Below are positions 5,628 to 15,749 of a stretch of 16,085 nt of DNA, piece by piece (position 1 is the first letter of the stretch; each line of letters begins with the position of its first letter). Under the pieces are notes generated by a model. That model was not told the origin of the DNA. It did no database searches and worked only from the letters and a program-made list of their open reading frames with translations. This stretch comes from Bacteroidia bacterium (GTDB lineage: Bacteria > Bacteroidota > Bacteroidia > Bacteroidales > Azobacteroidaceae), in contig BNXB01000031.1 of the NCBI GenBank assembly GCA_025999255.1, forward strand, positions 1 to 16,085, written 5' to 3'. The translations under genes and the position numbers were made by a program.

Positions 5628-8600
5628 TTATCTCAATTCTACTGTTTTTGATTTTCCTACAGGTAAGCGAATTATAAACCTTTTCATTTGCGTATCCGGA
5701 AACCAACCCGGAGGTAATGATTCCAATCCGTTCCCTTTCAGTTCCGGTAATATTTCCCCACCAACACTTACTCCGGTTATGTCCCTGCCATATACCATCA
5801 GGTAAAGTATTTCAGGATAATTGTCAAGCGAGATACGAACAACATCGTCCTGAGATTTTACCTCTACCGTTGCCGTTGTGTTTTGAGAATTGATTATGCT
5901 GATTCCCTTTTTACCTCCGGATAAGGTAATGATAAGCGCATCGACCTTATCGTTAGTCATACTTTCACCAAAACGAAGACGGCTGTTCAGTCGAACCGGT
6001 ACAATAGCTCCTTCTTTCAGATATACCGGTATGGTATCCAGAGGCGCCGGCACCCGGATATTACAAGGCCCTGTGACAAGATTCCCATTCCACAGGTTTA
6101 TCCATTTTCCATCAGGAAAAACGACCGGCCGCGAAACATCATCCGTAACTACCGGGCATACCATCAGGTCGTTACCAAACATATACTGGTCGTTCACTCC
6201 GGCCAACGATTCCTGTCCGGGAAATGCAACCGCCATGGAACGTATCATCGGGATACCCGTACCGTGTGCGTACACGGCCGAATGATAAATATATTCCAAC
6301 AAGTTTTCACGTATCCAGGCATAACGTTTATAATTAGATACGGCCAACTCGCCATATTCCCAAGGCTCGCGGGGTGTACGGCCATGACAGCGCATCAGCG
6401 GACTAAAACAAGCAAACTGTGTCCACCGTATATATACTTCCGGTTCCGGCCAGGCCCTGAAACCGCCCAAATCGCTTCCCCATGTGGAAAATCCTCCGGA
6501 ACACAAACTCAACATTCCGTTTAATCCCCCTTGTAATCCCCTGTAATTGGAACGGAGGTCTCCTGAAAACTGTGCTACCCATTTCTGTGTACCCGGCGCT
6601 GCCGGACGACCAAAGAGAATAAAATCATCACCTTTCCTACCATAAAAAGTTTCGGCATAAGTACGATGATAATCGTATGCATAAAAATTATGCATCTCAT
6701 CGCCTTTTTTCCCGTTGTAAAAAATGACATCTTCCGGTACCCGGTCGCCGAAATCAACCATACTACCTGCAACACCCAAATCCAAACGGGATTTCCACCA
6801 GCGTTTCGATAATTCCCCTGCATCAGGATGCGTAAAATCAATATAGTCAATATCACGTGAAGCAAGTTTGTCCGGATTGTCTATGTGTAAAACAGGAAGT
6901 CCGGCTACACTTGCTTCAGGCATCAGTTCCTGTTGCTTTTTTGCAGGAACAGCCGGATAAAACCACGAAAGAACCCGGATATTACGAGGAGTAGTGAAAG
7001 CATACAACTCCGGAGAATCAGCGCCGACACCTTCGGCGTAGATAGCCGAATGTGGTATATCTAATTCCTCAAACCGGCGGATGACCCGTTTCTTTTCATC
7101 GACAGGACTCAGCGAGGTAGCCCGCCATCCTCGTCCCGTTCGTCCCATCCAGGGTTCGAACGCCCATTTTGGAGGTAACACGGGTTTTCCCGTGAGGTCG
7201 GAATACGACCTGAGAGCATCTTCCGGATTACACGTCCAAATATAGAAATCAAAAACATCTCCATGTTGACTCAAACGCAACCATCCGGGAATGGATTTGC
7301 CGATATCGGCACGCAGCCGGTACGAAGAATTGACAAAGAGCATGTATCCTTTAGAGCTGTGGTAAACAGGAATGGGCTTATAACTTTGATTCTGCAATCC
7401 GGTAGTCAACCCCAGCCAATCGTCCATGCCCCAAAGAGTCAATACATTGCCATTTTGGTTAAACCTGTCAAATCTTTCTCCAAATCCGAAAATGATTTCG
7501 TTTTTTTCTACCGGATACCGGATGTCGATAGCTAAAACCTCACCATTCGCTGCAAACCGGAAAGCAATATGCCGTCCGTCGATTTTCAGTTTCAACTTTC
7601 CGGAAATATCAAAAAATAAAATTTCGAAGGGATTCTTGTTGATAGTTACACGACGCCCGTTATCCAAAAAAGAATAGTTACCCGGGCTTTCAGTCCTGAC
7701 GGCATGTAAATTACGAAGGCTACCTGTTTTGAAGAATCCCTGCTTATCCGAATATAATCGTATTCCATCCGACCCGGGCATGGAAAGATACAGATTAACA
7801 AACTGTTCGCCGGCCTTACATCGCATCCGAACTACAGTATCGCTTGATTCTACGCCTATTATTTCTTCCAATGGAGTCCATTCCTGCAAAAGAATATTTC
7901 CGGGAGAACCATCGGCAAACCATTTCCGGGATACCTCATTAAGCTTTTTCAAATAACTATCTATCAATTTACAAGCATTATCAATGTCATTTTTCAATAA
8001 TTCTTTGTTGACATCCATCCTTACCTGAAACAAATACATATCCTCGTCCGGAAGAGAACCCCGGGTACTCCCGAAATTGAATCCTTCCAGTTCCATCAGG
8101 TTGACCCAATCCTGAATCAAAGCCAGTCGTCCGGATAAATTTTCAGCCGTAGTCGGTTGATAGAGAGATTTTTGCAATTTCCAAATTTCCGTTTTTATTT
8201 TCATATCCGGATAGACGGATAAAGCAGGCCTTTGCCAACGTAATATTCCCGACGGCAAACGGCATAATATTTCACCCGTGACATAGATACCCGGTTTATT
8301 TCCGAAATGTGTTTCGATGAAAAGGTCAGTTGCCACAGGACGATCGGAAAAACTCAATGCCACAGGACTACTGACTTCGGAATTACGCCAGCGGGTCCTT
8401 ACCGGAATCAACCCGAAATATGCAGGTTTTCCTCCTATTGTTTTCCAGGGAATAGACATCAAAGCAATCCATTCGCCTTTTTCCCTCTTTTTGATAACAA
8501 CAGTCCTGAAACCGGTTATTTTTTCGTTCCGTCGTTTAGGAATCGACCCGTCGGCATCCTGTAACTCCTGTCGCTCGTTGAATTTAGTCCCGAACCCTTG

Positions 8601-9044
8601 TCCGTCGATAGTTGCAGAAAACTGATAATAAGATGATTTTGACACATCAGGAGATAAAAACAGATCGACTTTATCAGGAAAAGCGGCATCCTGCTCGACC
8701 GGAGAACCCAACAATGAAAACCAATCTTCGTTGTGACCGGCAGTAAGAAAATCCATATTATTTTCCTTACAACAAAACATCGCATAAAGAGTATCGGCCG
8801 TATAAGTAATTTTACACTCCGTAGGCGTAGCCGGAACATTTTCACCCCCTATCCTGTAAAATTGTTTTAATAACAGAATATTTTTATCATTTAACATTTC
8901 CTCCACAGAAACCGAATGTTTACGGGCAACGCCTAAATGTATAGATCCGATTCCCCATACCTGTTTGTTTTCGCCGGCGCCGGAAAAAGCAGGATGTATT
9001 GGCAAAAATATAATTAACAACAAAATAATCTTCTTCATTTTCAA
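5628..9044 (-). CDS. Multidomain GH31 glycoside hydrolase with CBM9-like N-terminus
   Basis: Large secreted alpha-glycosidase (1138 residues; many GH31 enzymes have 700-900). A signal peptide covers about residues 1-21. Residues about 45-250 resemble a CBM9/DOMON-type sugar-binding domain (DKVDLFLSPD, YYQFSATIDG, WIALMSIPW). Residues about 280-378 are helical and unassigned. A GH31 N-terminal beta domain follows (IIFGFGERFDRF, 517-528), then the barrel from about 620. The nucleophile is D764 in MVDFGD, followed by EMHNFYAY. R813 and the acid/base D829 in FSGD come next, then WGSDLGGF (855-862). These segments closely parallel YicI-type alpha-xylosidases (DFGERIP, MHN, WGGD). C-terminal beta domains end in IIRLPVGKSKTVELR. 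Specificity for xylose, glucose or another sugar is not determined. The gene lies 9 bp after SusD-1, in the same operon. Confidence 0.92.
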   Translation of the reverse strand: MKMKKIILLLIIFLPIHPAFSGAGENKQVWGIGSIHLGVARKHSVSVEEMLNDKNILLLKQFYRIGGENVPATPTECKITYTADTLYAMFCCKENNMDFLTAGHNEDWFSLLGSPVEQDAAFPDKVDLFLSPDVSKSSYYQFSATIDGQGFGTKFNERQELQDADGSIPKRRNEKITGFRTVVIKKREKGEWIALMSIPWKTIGGKPAYFGLIPVRTRWRNSEVSSPVALSFSDRPVATDLFIETHFGNKPGIYVTGEILCRLPSGILRWQRPALSVYPDMKIKTEIWKLQKSLYQPTTAENLSGRLALIQDWVNLMELEGFNFGSTRGSLPDEDMYLFQVRMDVNKELLKNDIDNACKLIDSYLKKLNEVSRKWFADGSPGNILLQEWTPLEEIIGVESSDTVVRMRCKAGEQFVNLYLSMPGSDGIRLYSDKQGFFKTGSLRNLHAVRTESPGNYSFLDNGRRVTINKNPFEILFFDISGKLKLKIDGRHIAFRFAANGEVLAIDIRYPVEKNEIIFGFGERFDRFNQNGNVLTLWGMDDWLGLTTGLQNQSYKPIPVYHSSKGYMLFVNSSYRLRADIGKSIPGWLRLSQHGDVFDFYIWTCNPEDALRSYSDLTGKPVLPPKWAFEPWMGRTGRGWRATSLSPVDEKKRVIRRFEELDIPHSAIYAEGVGADSPELYAFTTPRNIRVLSWFYPAVPAKKQQELMPEASVAGLPVLHIDNPDKLASRDIDYIDFTHPDAGELSKRWWKSRLDLGVAGSMVDFGDRVPEDVIFYNGKKGDEMHNFYAYDYHRTYAETFYGRKGDDFILFGRPAAPGTQKWVAQFSGDLRSNYRGLQGGLNGMLSLCSGGFSTWGSDLGGFRAWPEPEVYIRWTQFACFSPLMRCHGRTPREPWEYGELAVSNYKRYAWIRENLLEYIYHSAVYAHGTGIPMIRSMAVAFPGQESLAGVNDQYMFGNDLMVCPVVTDDVSRPVVFPDGKWINLWNGNLVTGPCNIRVPAPLDTIPVYLKEGAIVPVRLNSRLRFGESMTNDKVDALIITLSGGKKGISIINSQNTTATVEVKSQDDVVRISLDNYPEILYLMVYGRDITGVSVGGEILPELKGNGLESLPPGWFPDTQMKRFIIRLPVGKSKTVELR

Positions 9045-9053
9045 TAAATAAGT

Positions 9054-10874
9054 TTACTCGGCAGGCTCAGGGCTGTAGTTCCATCCCGGATTTTGTACCA
9101 GATTAGGATTGGTATATATTTGTTGTTCCGGTATCGGCATTCGGTACATTTTCGTTTCAAACACACGCGTTTGAATAGTCCGGATTTCGTATTTAACCGT
9201 ACCGTCCAATTGCCAGACAGGTATTTGAGCCTGAATGTTAACTATGGTAGCCGGATCAATCATCCAACGACGGACATCCCAAAAACGATGTTCTTCGAAA
9301 GCGAATTCGATCCTCCGTTCGTGACGGATTTTTTCACGCATTTCATCTTTAGACAGACCGGAAGCAATCGGCGGCATTCCTCCTGTTTGTCCCAAGTATT
9401 CCGCTTTTTCAGGATACTGCGCCCGGGTACGTACCTGATTGACCGCCCACAAGGCTGTTTTTCCATTACCAAGCCCGTCCGCTTCCGGTCCGAAGGCTTC
9501 ATTCATAGCCTCGGCATAGTTGAGCAGGACTTCGGCATAGCGCAGGTAAGGATAGTTTTGATTTGTTCTTGCACCATTTGCCGGATTACGCGCATCAAAG
9601 TTAATGACAAGCGACAGGTCTGCAAATTTAATGCTATATACATGTGTATAATAAGACCCTGCTTCAACAGGATTATGTTCCGGGGCCGAAGCGCCGGAAA
9701 CCGCTACACCGAACTTCGTCGTTTTCCCCTGAAACTGATATCCGTTAAACATACAGTCGCGATAAAACCTCGGATCACGATTGACATACGGATTGTTCGC
9801 GTCATAACCCGAACGTGTATCGTCGAGCGAATAAGCCTGTCCCTTATTCAACACTTCGTATTCCTTAATCAGATTATAAGTTACCTGGTTACAGCCGCTT
9901 TTACCAAAAACTCCCGCCGGATATAATTTATTAGGCACACTGATAGACGTCATATAGCTACAGGGTTGATTCATGTGGACAAAGATCAATTCCGGATTGA
10001 CTCGAGTGGTGAAAAGCGTAGAAATATCATTATGCAATTGGTACTGATTGAGATCAATCACTGCTTGGGCTGCTCTTGCCGCCTTTTCCCATTTTTTCGG
10101 GTCGTACTTTCCCCGGAAAGGAGAATCTTCGGGTTTTGCCGGATTATTCCACAAGGGACTCGCAGCATAAAGCAACACCCTGGCTTTCAAGGCTAATGCA
10201 GCGCCTTTGGTTGCTCTTCCGTAATCGACGTCGGGATGTTCCAACGATAATAAGGTAACAGCCCGGTCGCACAATCCGGTAATAAAATCGACCGTTTGAT
10301 CGACCGTACTCCGGGGAATCTTCATTTCATCTGTAATTGATATCACTTTATCAATAATCGGTAAGCCTCCGAATTGCTTGAACATTTCCGAATAGAAAAA
10401 CGCCATCAGGAAAATTGCTTCGCCTTTGCGGATACTCCTTACTTTTTCGTCGAATTGATATTCTGCGCTCAACGGAACGTTATCGATGTATGAAAGAAGG
10501 AGGTTACAAGCCCTTATGCTCACCCAGTCGGCATTCCATTCCGTAGTGGAAAAGGTAGAAGATAAAGCCGTCCAGGAGCCTGCATTGAAACTATAAAAGT
10601 CTCCCGAAGTAGGAAGATTAGTAGATCCGTTATCGGTCGTGATATCCAGCATGGCATCCTGGCCGGGCCATCTCATTCCTTTAACTCCGGTCTGAGAAAT
10701 TACCGGTACAATATCCCCATAAATATCGTTGAGAAATAACATTGTATTCCTTGCATCGGAAAATACGTCCTCTTCCGAAATACCCGCAACTGCCGGATCC
10801 AACAAGTCGGAACTTTCCTGACATGAGGCAAACAGGGCTAAAAGTATGATGATATAAGAAAAAACTTTTTTCAT
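9054..10874 (-). CDS. SusD/RagB-like glycan-binding lipoprotein (SusD-1)
   Basis: Surface lipoprotein (606 residues) that forms the lid of the SusC transporter and binds the incoming glycan. The signal peptide MKKVFSYIIILLALFAS ends at lipid-acceptor C18, followed by acidic residues (QESSD), as expected for surface export in Bacteroidota. The family TPR-type helices are recognisable, including GRATKGAALALKARVLLYAA in the middle and RYAEVLLNYAEAMNEAFGP further on. RHERRIEFAFEEHRFWDVRRW and the C-terminal YRMPIPEQQI ... NPGW are standard SusD closing motifs. It lies 18 bp after the SusC gene and 9 bp before the GH31 gene. It is a paralog of the SusD at 14016, with a near-identical central segment. 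Confidence 0.95.
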   Translation of the reverse strand: MKKVFSYIIILLALFASCQESSDLLDPAVAGISEEDVFSDARNTMLFLNDIYGDIVPVISQTGVKGMRWPGQDAMLDITTDNGSTNLPTSGDFYSFNAGSWTALSSTFSTTEWNADWVSIRACNLLLSYIDNVPLSAEYQFDEKVRSIRKGEAIFLMAFFYSEMFKQFGGLPIIDKVISITDEMKIPRSTVDQTVDFITGLCDRAVTLLSLEHPDVDYGRATKGAALALKARVLLYAASPLWNNPAKPEDSPFRGKYDPKKWEKAARAAQAVIDLNQYQLHNDISTLFTTRVNPELIFVHMNQPCSYMTSISVPNKLYPAGVFGKSGCNQVTYNLIKEYEVLNKGQAYSLDDTRSGYDANNPYVNRDPRFYRDCMFNGYQFQGKTTKFGVAVSGASAPEHNPVEAGSYYTHVYSIKFADLSLVINFDARNPANGARTNQNYPYLRYAEVLLNYAEAMNEAFGPEADGLGNGKTALWAVNQVRTRAQYPEKAEYLGQTGGMPPIASGLSKDEMREKIRHERRIEFAFEEHRFWDVRRWMIDPATIVNIQAQIPVWQLDGTVKYEIRTIQTRVFETKMYRMPIPEQQIYTNPNLVQNPGWNYSPEPAE

Positions 10875-10892
10875 GATTCCTGTTTTTTTGAA

Positions 10893-13800
10893 TTAAAATG
10901 TAACATTTAAACCTACTGCATAAAATTTAGTCTGCGGATAAGAATTACCGCGATAACCCGTACTTTCGGGATTGTACTCCGGATCGACAAATCCGACTTC
11001 GTCAAAAGTCAACAGGTTTGACCCGCTGATAAAAATCCTCAATCCCGATAATTGTATTTTTTTCAACATTTTTTTCGGGAAATTATATCCGAACTCTGCT
11101 GTTTTTAACCTCAGGAAAGCGCTATTCAGGTATTGGAATGTCGAATTAGCCCTTGTCTGAGCCGAACCTCCGGGAATTAAACTCGGATAATCGGCCGTCG
11201 CCCGGGTATCCAATCCCCGCTCGGGATCATATACCCAACGGTCTTTATGGAAAGGTAATACATTCTTCGCATAAAATTCGTAACGAAGTTCGTTGTAATA
11301 CCGTGAACTAACATGAGTAGCTCCTTGCCAGAACAAATCCAGATAAAAGTTTTTGAATCCCAGATTGGTATTAAATCCATAGATAATTTCCGGAATACTG
11401 GGATATCCGATCGCTTTGGTATCGTAATTGTCGATAACACCGTCGCCATTCAGATCTTCGAACATCAGATCGCCGGGATATACCGTACCGACAGGTTTCG
11501 GAATATCGGTATTCTTCAAATCGTCATAATCATAAAATTTACCTGTCCATACATACCCGAAAGGTTGCCCTACCGGATGATTTTTCTTCATCTGGTATTC
11601 GTATTTCATTTGTACTTCGGCTATATAATCGATGTTACTACGGGCAAACGTATAATTACCGCCGATATGAAAGTCAAAATCGCCGAAAGTCTGATCGTAC
11701 GATAACTCCAACTCATACCCCTTATTCGTCACCTCACCAATATTCTGAGCAGGCAGTTTGGCGGTAGTCAGACCGGTTTGTGTAGGGACATCTCCCCTGG
11801 TAGCCAATATATTATCTCTTTTTTCACGAAATATGTCGGCTGTAAACTTAATACGGCCTTTCCAAACATGAAGATCAATCCCGACATTCGCTTTTTTGGC
11901 TATTTCCCACGATACTTTGTCGTTACCAAGCGATCCTTCCCTCATACCGGATTGTTGAACGGGAGTTACTCCAAAATTGTAAATTTCATTCTGGTAATCG
12001 GTCCACCTGGCCGATGTTGTATTGAACTCGTACCGATACAGGTAACGGTAGTCTCCAATCCTATCGTTCCCCGCCGTTCCGTATGAACCTCTCATTTTAA
12101 GGAAATTAACAAATGGAATATTATCTTTCATAAAATTTTCTTCGGACAGCACCCATCCGGCCGAAGCGGCAGGAAACAAGGCATATCGATGATTTTTGTC
12201 GAACTGGTCGGAACCGTTGTAACCTGCGTTGACTTCAGCAAGGTATTTCGACCGGTAATCATATGTGATTCTAGCGGAAACGCCCCGGTGTGAAACCGGG
12301 AGTACGGCATTCGATTCGGATTTGGTTTGCATGAAAACGCTCATAGCGGTTACCCGGTGTTTTTGGGCGATAAGTTTTTCATAATTCAAGGCGAATTCCC
12401 ATTGCGTACGCCTTGCATATGGGAGATTGGTATTATCTATGCCAATGGTTTTTGCCCCCTCTGTCCGTCTGTTTGTATATTTTCCGGTAATCGAATTGTA
12501 ATCCCAAAGGGCAGGGATTGTTTCGGGATTGATTACTTTCCGCGAACCGGATGAGAAGATGGAACCAAACATTATCCTGGCTGACAAGCCCGGCAGGATA
12601 AAATCTAATTTTTGCTTCAGGTTGACGTTGGCATCCAACGAATTCGACAACCGCCAGCGGTATCCGCCTTCATCCAGGATTGACCGGAGATTCCAGTTAT
12701 TCCCATCGCCGTAAGCGTATGTACCATTGGGATTATAGATCGGTGCGGCAATGGGCGACGAACTCAGTATCCCGTAATAGAACGAACCGTAGTAACGCTG
12801 TCCTGTACTTTCTCCGTAATTGATATCTCCCCGGCTTTCCAAGCGTCCATTCAACTTGACGCTCAGGTCGGTGGTTGAAGTAGCCTTGAAATCGAAGTTC
12901 GTACGAAGATTATAGCGCTTATAATCGTTTTCCAAGCCTTTAGCTGCATCCCAAGGACCTCCGGCGCCGTTGAACTCGCCCGAAACATAATACTTCAGGG
13001 ACTCAGTACCGCCGGTAACGCTAGCTATGTACTGTTGTTCGAGAAAATAATCCTTCAATACTTCGCTATACCAGTTTACATCGGGATGTCCATAGGGATC
13101 ATCTCCCAATCGCCAATGCTCCAGATCCGCCGCCGAATAGGGTTCGGCGCTACCTTGGTTCCTATTGGCTTCGTTGAGTAAATAAGCATAATCATAAGCG
13201 CCCAGGGGATGAGGAAATTTCAAGGGTTGATGCATCCTTACCTGAGCGTTCAGACTTACTTTCGGTTTCCCTAATACCCCCTGTTTGGTAGTAACCAAAA
13301 TCACGCCGTTTGCTCCTCTGACCCCATATATAGCCGTAGCGGAAGCATCTTTCAATATACTGAATTGTTCCACATCTTCAGGATTAATCCGTGAGAAAGT
13401 AGATTCGACTCCATCCACCAGAATGAGTGGTGTCGCCGTATTTGTAGTGGCCTTCCCACGAATAAATATAGAGGCATTATCCATTTCACCGGCGGAATAG
13501 CGAGCGTCGGATCCTCCGACATTCCCATCACCCAACCGAACCAGCGCTCCGGTGATACGTCCTCCGATAGCCCCGGTCAGATTGGATGGAGCCGCTCGTT
13601 TCAATTCTTCATTTTTCATATTGGAAACCGCACCGACAATACTGGCTTTTTTCTGTTCGCCGTATCCAACGACAACCACTTCTTCCAGCAACGCCACATC
13701 GGACTTCATCGACAAATTAATGACCGTTTGATTACCGACTGTGATTTCTTCGGTTAAAAATCCAATAAAACTGAATTTTAAAACCGATTCTTTAGACGGG

Positions 13801-13988
13801 ACATTGATGGAATAATTCCCGTTCGCATCAGAGACCGTACCCTGGGAGGTACCTTTCACGACTACGTTGACCCCGGTTATTCCTTCGCCATCTTCGGATG
13901 ATATAACCCTCCCCTTGACGGAAATATTTTGTGCCTGTACACTCATACATAGTACAAGACAAGACAACAATATCATTATCTTCTTCAT
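10893..13988 (-). CDS. SusC/RagA-like TonB-dependent outer-membrane transporter
   Basis: Complete SusC-family importer (1031 residues) that moves oligosaccharides across the outer membrane using TonB energy. The signal peptide is MKKIMILLSCLVLCMSVQAQ. A carboxypeptidase-regulatory-like domain follows (about 22-95, VKGRVISSEDGEGITGVNVV). The TonB-box region is LLEEVVVVGYG (100-110). The plug (about 112-237) carries IFIRGKAT, PLILVDGVES and the SusC signature SILKDASATAIYGVRGANGV (210-229). The rest is beta-barrel, ending in the terminal aromatic motif AVGLNVTF with F last, for outer-membrane insertion. The plug loop usually rich in PG (after GGRITGALVRLGDGN) differs from common SusC proteins. 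It is paired with the SusD gene 18 bp downstream and lies 27 bp after SusD-2. Confidence 0.96.
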   Translation of the reverse strand: MKKIMILLSCLVLCMSVQAQNISVKGRVISSEDGEGITGVNVVVKGTSQGTVSDANGNYSINVPSKESVLKFSFIGFLTEEITVGNQTVINLSMKSDVALLEEVVVVGYGEQKKASIVGAVSNMKNEELKRAAPSNLTGAIGGRITGALVRLGDGNVGGSDARYSAGEMDNASIFIRGKATTNTATPLILVDGVESTFSRINPEDVEQFSILKDASATAIYGVRGANGVILVTTKQGVLGKPKVSLNAQVRMHQPLKFPHPLGAYDYAYLLNEANRNQGSAEPYSAADLEHWRLGDDPYGHPDVNWYSEVLKDYFLEQQYIASVTGGTESLKYYVSGEFNGAGGPWDAAKGLENDYKRYNLRTNFDFKATSTTDLSVKLNGRLESRGDINYGESTGQRYYGSFYYGILSSSPIAAPIYNPNGTYAYGDGNNWNLRSILDEGGYRWRLSNSLDANVNLKQKLDFILPGLSARIMFGSIFSSGSRKVINPETIPALWDYNSITGKYTNRRTEGAKTIGIDNTNLPYARRTQWEFALNYEKLIAQKHRVTAMSVFMQTKSESNAVLPVSHRGVSARITYDYRSKYLAEVNAGYNGSDQFDKNHRYALFPAASAGWVLSEENFMKDNIPFVNFLKMRGSYGTAGNDRIGDYRYLYRYEFNTTSARWTDYQNEIYNFGVTPVQQSGMREGSLGNDKVSWEIAKKANVGIDLHVWKGRIKFTADIFREKRDNILATRGDVPTQTGLTTAKLPAQNIGEVTNKGYELELSYDQTFGDFDFHIGGNYTFARSNIDYIAEVQMKYEYQMKKNHPVGQPFGYVWTGKFYDYDDLKNTDIPKPVGTVYPGDLMFEDLNGDGVIDNYDTKAIGYPSIPEIIYGFNTNLGFKNFYLDLFWQGATHVSSRYYNELRYEFYAKNVLPFHKDRWVYDPERGLDTRATADYPSLIPGGSAQTRANSTFQYLNSAFLRLKTAEFGYNFPKKMLKKIQLSGLRIFISGSNLLTFDEVGFVDPEYNPESTGYRGNSYPQTKFYAVGLNVTF

Positions 13989-14015
13989 GTTGTTTTTCTT
14001 TTAAGTTTTAACAAA

Positions 14016-15734
14016 TTACCATCCGGTATTCTGAATTAAGTTTTTATTCCTGCTGATTTCGGACTGGGGAAAAGGATACAAGTACATTTCGGGCGTAAAC
14101 ACGCGTTGTTCTACGATTTGAGAAGTATATGTGTATGTACCGTTACTGTTTTTAACAATTTTTAACCCTGATACCGGCCGGTTAAACGCACTTTCGGCGA
14201 TTTTCCACCTGCGTACATCCAAATGACGGTGCTCTTCGAAGGCAAGTTCTATACGGCGTTCATGACGAACTGCATCGCGCATTGCATCCTTATTACCTGC
14301 AGGTACATTCAGCAACAAATCCGTATTTGCAGTTAATCCGGCTCTTTTCCGTATCAATTGAACGGCAGCGCGGGCAGTTATTCCGTAGCCTTTAGGATCG
14401 ACATCCGGTCCGTAGGCTTCGTTCATCGCTTCGGCATAATTGAGTAATATTTCGCCGTATCGTAACAGAGGAAAACAATGTTGCGTAGTTCCGGTCGGGG
14501 CGTTCCAGCGGGCGTTTATATTCAGAAATTTACGAAGGTAAAATCCCGAACGGGTAGCTTTGTTCCCCGCCAGGTCTTTTCCTCCTTCAAAAGTTTCTAT
14601 CACCATACTATTCATCCAAGTCGCTCCGTTGTACAGGATACTCTTTTCAAAACGCGGATCCCTACCGGTAAACGGATTGGCGGCATGTACCGGATTGTTC
14701 CAGTCGAACGGAACGCCGGTAATCATTCCGTAATCATTCACCAAATCCAGGGAAGGACAGGTTCCTCCTTCTCCATTGGTAATACTTACCGGACCGTTGA
14801 GCCTTTCAACCGTATTGCTTGCGGCCTCCATTCTGGAGAGAATAATCTCGCTGTTCGAAGTCAGGATGTAAAAGAAGGCGTCATATCCCGTTCCGGCGGT
14901 ATATAATGCATAAACGTTAGTTCCATTCGTATTCTTCAGATTGATAACCGCTGCAGAGGCTTCAGCCGCTTTTTCCCATTTAGCGGGATTGTATTTGCCG
15001 TGTTCCGGGTTGTCCTCCGGTTTCGAAGAATCATTGAACAACGGGCTGGCTGCGTATAATAACACCCGCGCCTTTAATGCCAGGGCGGCTCCTTTCGTCG
15101 CCCGTCCCAACTGATTATCTACATGAGACAAAGGTAACAGACCGGCAGCTTCATCGCACAATCCGACGATATAATCGACGCAAACATCGTACGTGCTTCT
15201 CGGTATTTGCAGATCTTCGTTTGTGGAAAGCGATTTCTTTACCAATGGATACCCTCCGTATCGTTTTAACAGTTCGAAATTGAAGTACGCCCTCAGGAAA
15301 AGCATCTGACCATAATATAAGTTTTTCCCTACCGGAGTCATGACAATATCGTCGATATAAGGAAATATTTGCTCTTCGAACACAAACGACCTGCGGATAC
15401 CTGTGTAACAATCGGAAAAAGTATTGTCGCGGGTGTAATTGGCATCCCAACCTCCGGTAGCCCATAATTCGGCCTCCGAGGTTCCCTTCACGGCATGTAC
15501 CGCTTCATCGGTGGCGGCAGCGACCATGGAGTTTCCTCCCAAACGGTTATACCCTTTCGGTAGATAAGAATAAATATTGTTCACGAATTGAGCAATTTTG
15601 GCCGAATCGCCGCAAATAATGGAAGCCGGAATAAACTCCACCGGAGTTGTGTCGATTGTTTCATCGGAACAGGATACCAGACTCCCTCCCAATATTATAA
15701 ATATTATTATAAATAAATTTATATTTTTCATCAC
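14016..15734 (-). CDS. SusD/RagB-like glycan-binding lipoprotein (SusD-2)
   Basis: Second SusD-type surface lipoprotein (572 residues from the first of two adjacent ATG codons, 15734 and 15731). The signal peptide MMKNINLFIIIFIILGGS is followed by the lipobox LVSC with C22 lipidated and acidic residues after it. It contains GRATKGAALALKARVLLYAA, identical to the same stretch of SusD-1, then LLRYGEILLNYAEAMNEAYGP and RHERRIELAFEEHRHLDVRRW. The end (MYLYPFPQSEI, NTGW) is the normal SusD C-terminus. It is separated by 15 bp from the partial SusC upstream, which is its expected partner, and by 27 bp from the complete SusC downstream. The shared segments with SusD-1 point to tandem duplication followed by divergence, perhaps giving the pairs different ligand preferences. 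Confidence 0.95.
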   Translation of the reverse strand: MMKNINLFIIIFIILGGSLVSCSDETIDTTPVEFIPASIICGDSAKIAQFVNNIYSYLPKGYNRLGGNSMVAAATDEAVHAVKGTSEAELWATGGWDANYTRDNTFSDCYTGIRRSFVFEEQIFPYIDDIVMTPVGKNLYYGQMLFLRAYFNFELLKRYGGYPLVKKSLSTNEDLQIPRSTYDVCVDYIVGLCDEAAGLLPLSHVDNQLGRATKGAALALKARVLLYAASPLFNDSSKPEDNPEHGKYNPAKWEKAAEASAAVINLKNTNGTNVYALYTAGTGYDAFFYILTSNSEIILSRMEAASNTVERLNGPVSITNGEGGTCPSLDLVNDYGMITGVPFDWNNPVHAANPFTGRDPRFEKSILYNGATWMNSMVIETFEGGKDLAGNKATRSGFYLRKFLNINARWNAPTGTTQHCFPLLRYGEILLNYAEAMNEAYGPDVDPKGYGITARAAVQLIRKRAGLTANTDLLLNVPAGNKDAMRDAVRHERRIELAFEEHRHLDVRRWKIAESAFNRPVSGLKIVKNSNGTYTYTSQIVEQRVFTPEMYLYPFPQSEISRNKNLIQNTGW

Positions 15735-15749
15735 AGTTAATTTTTTAAG

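Noticed and set aside
9093..9926. Long plus-strand open frame (277 codons) inside SusD-1
   Set aside because: It is antisense to an unmistakable SusD gene and its translation has no recognisable domain; the other open frames overlapping the PUL genes were discarded likewise.
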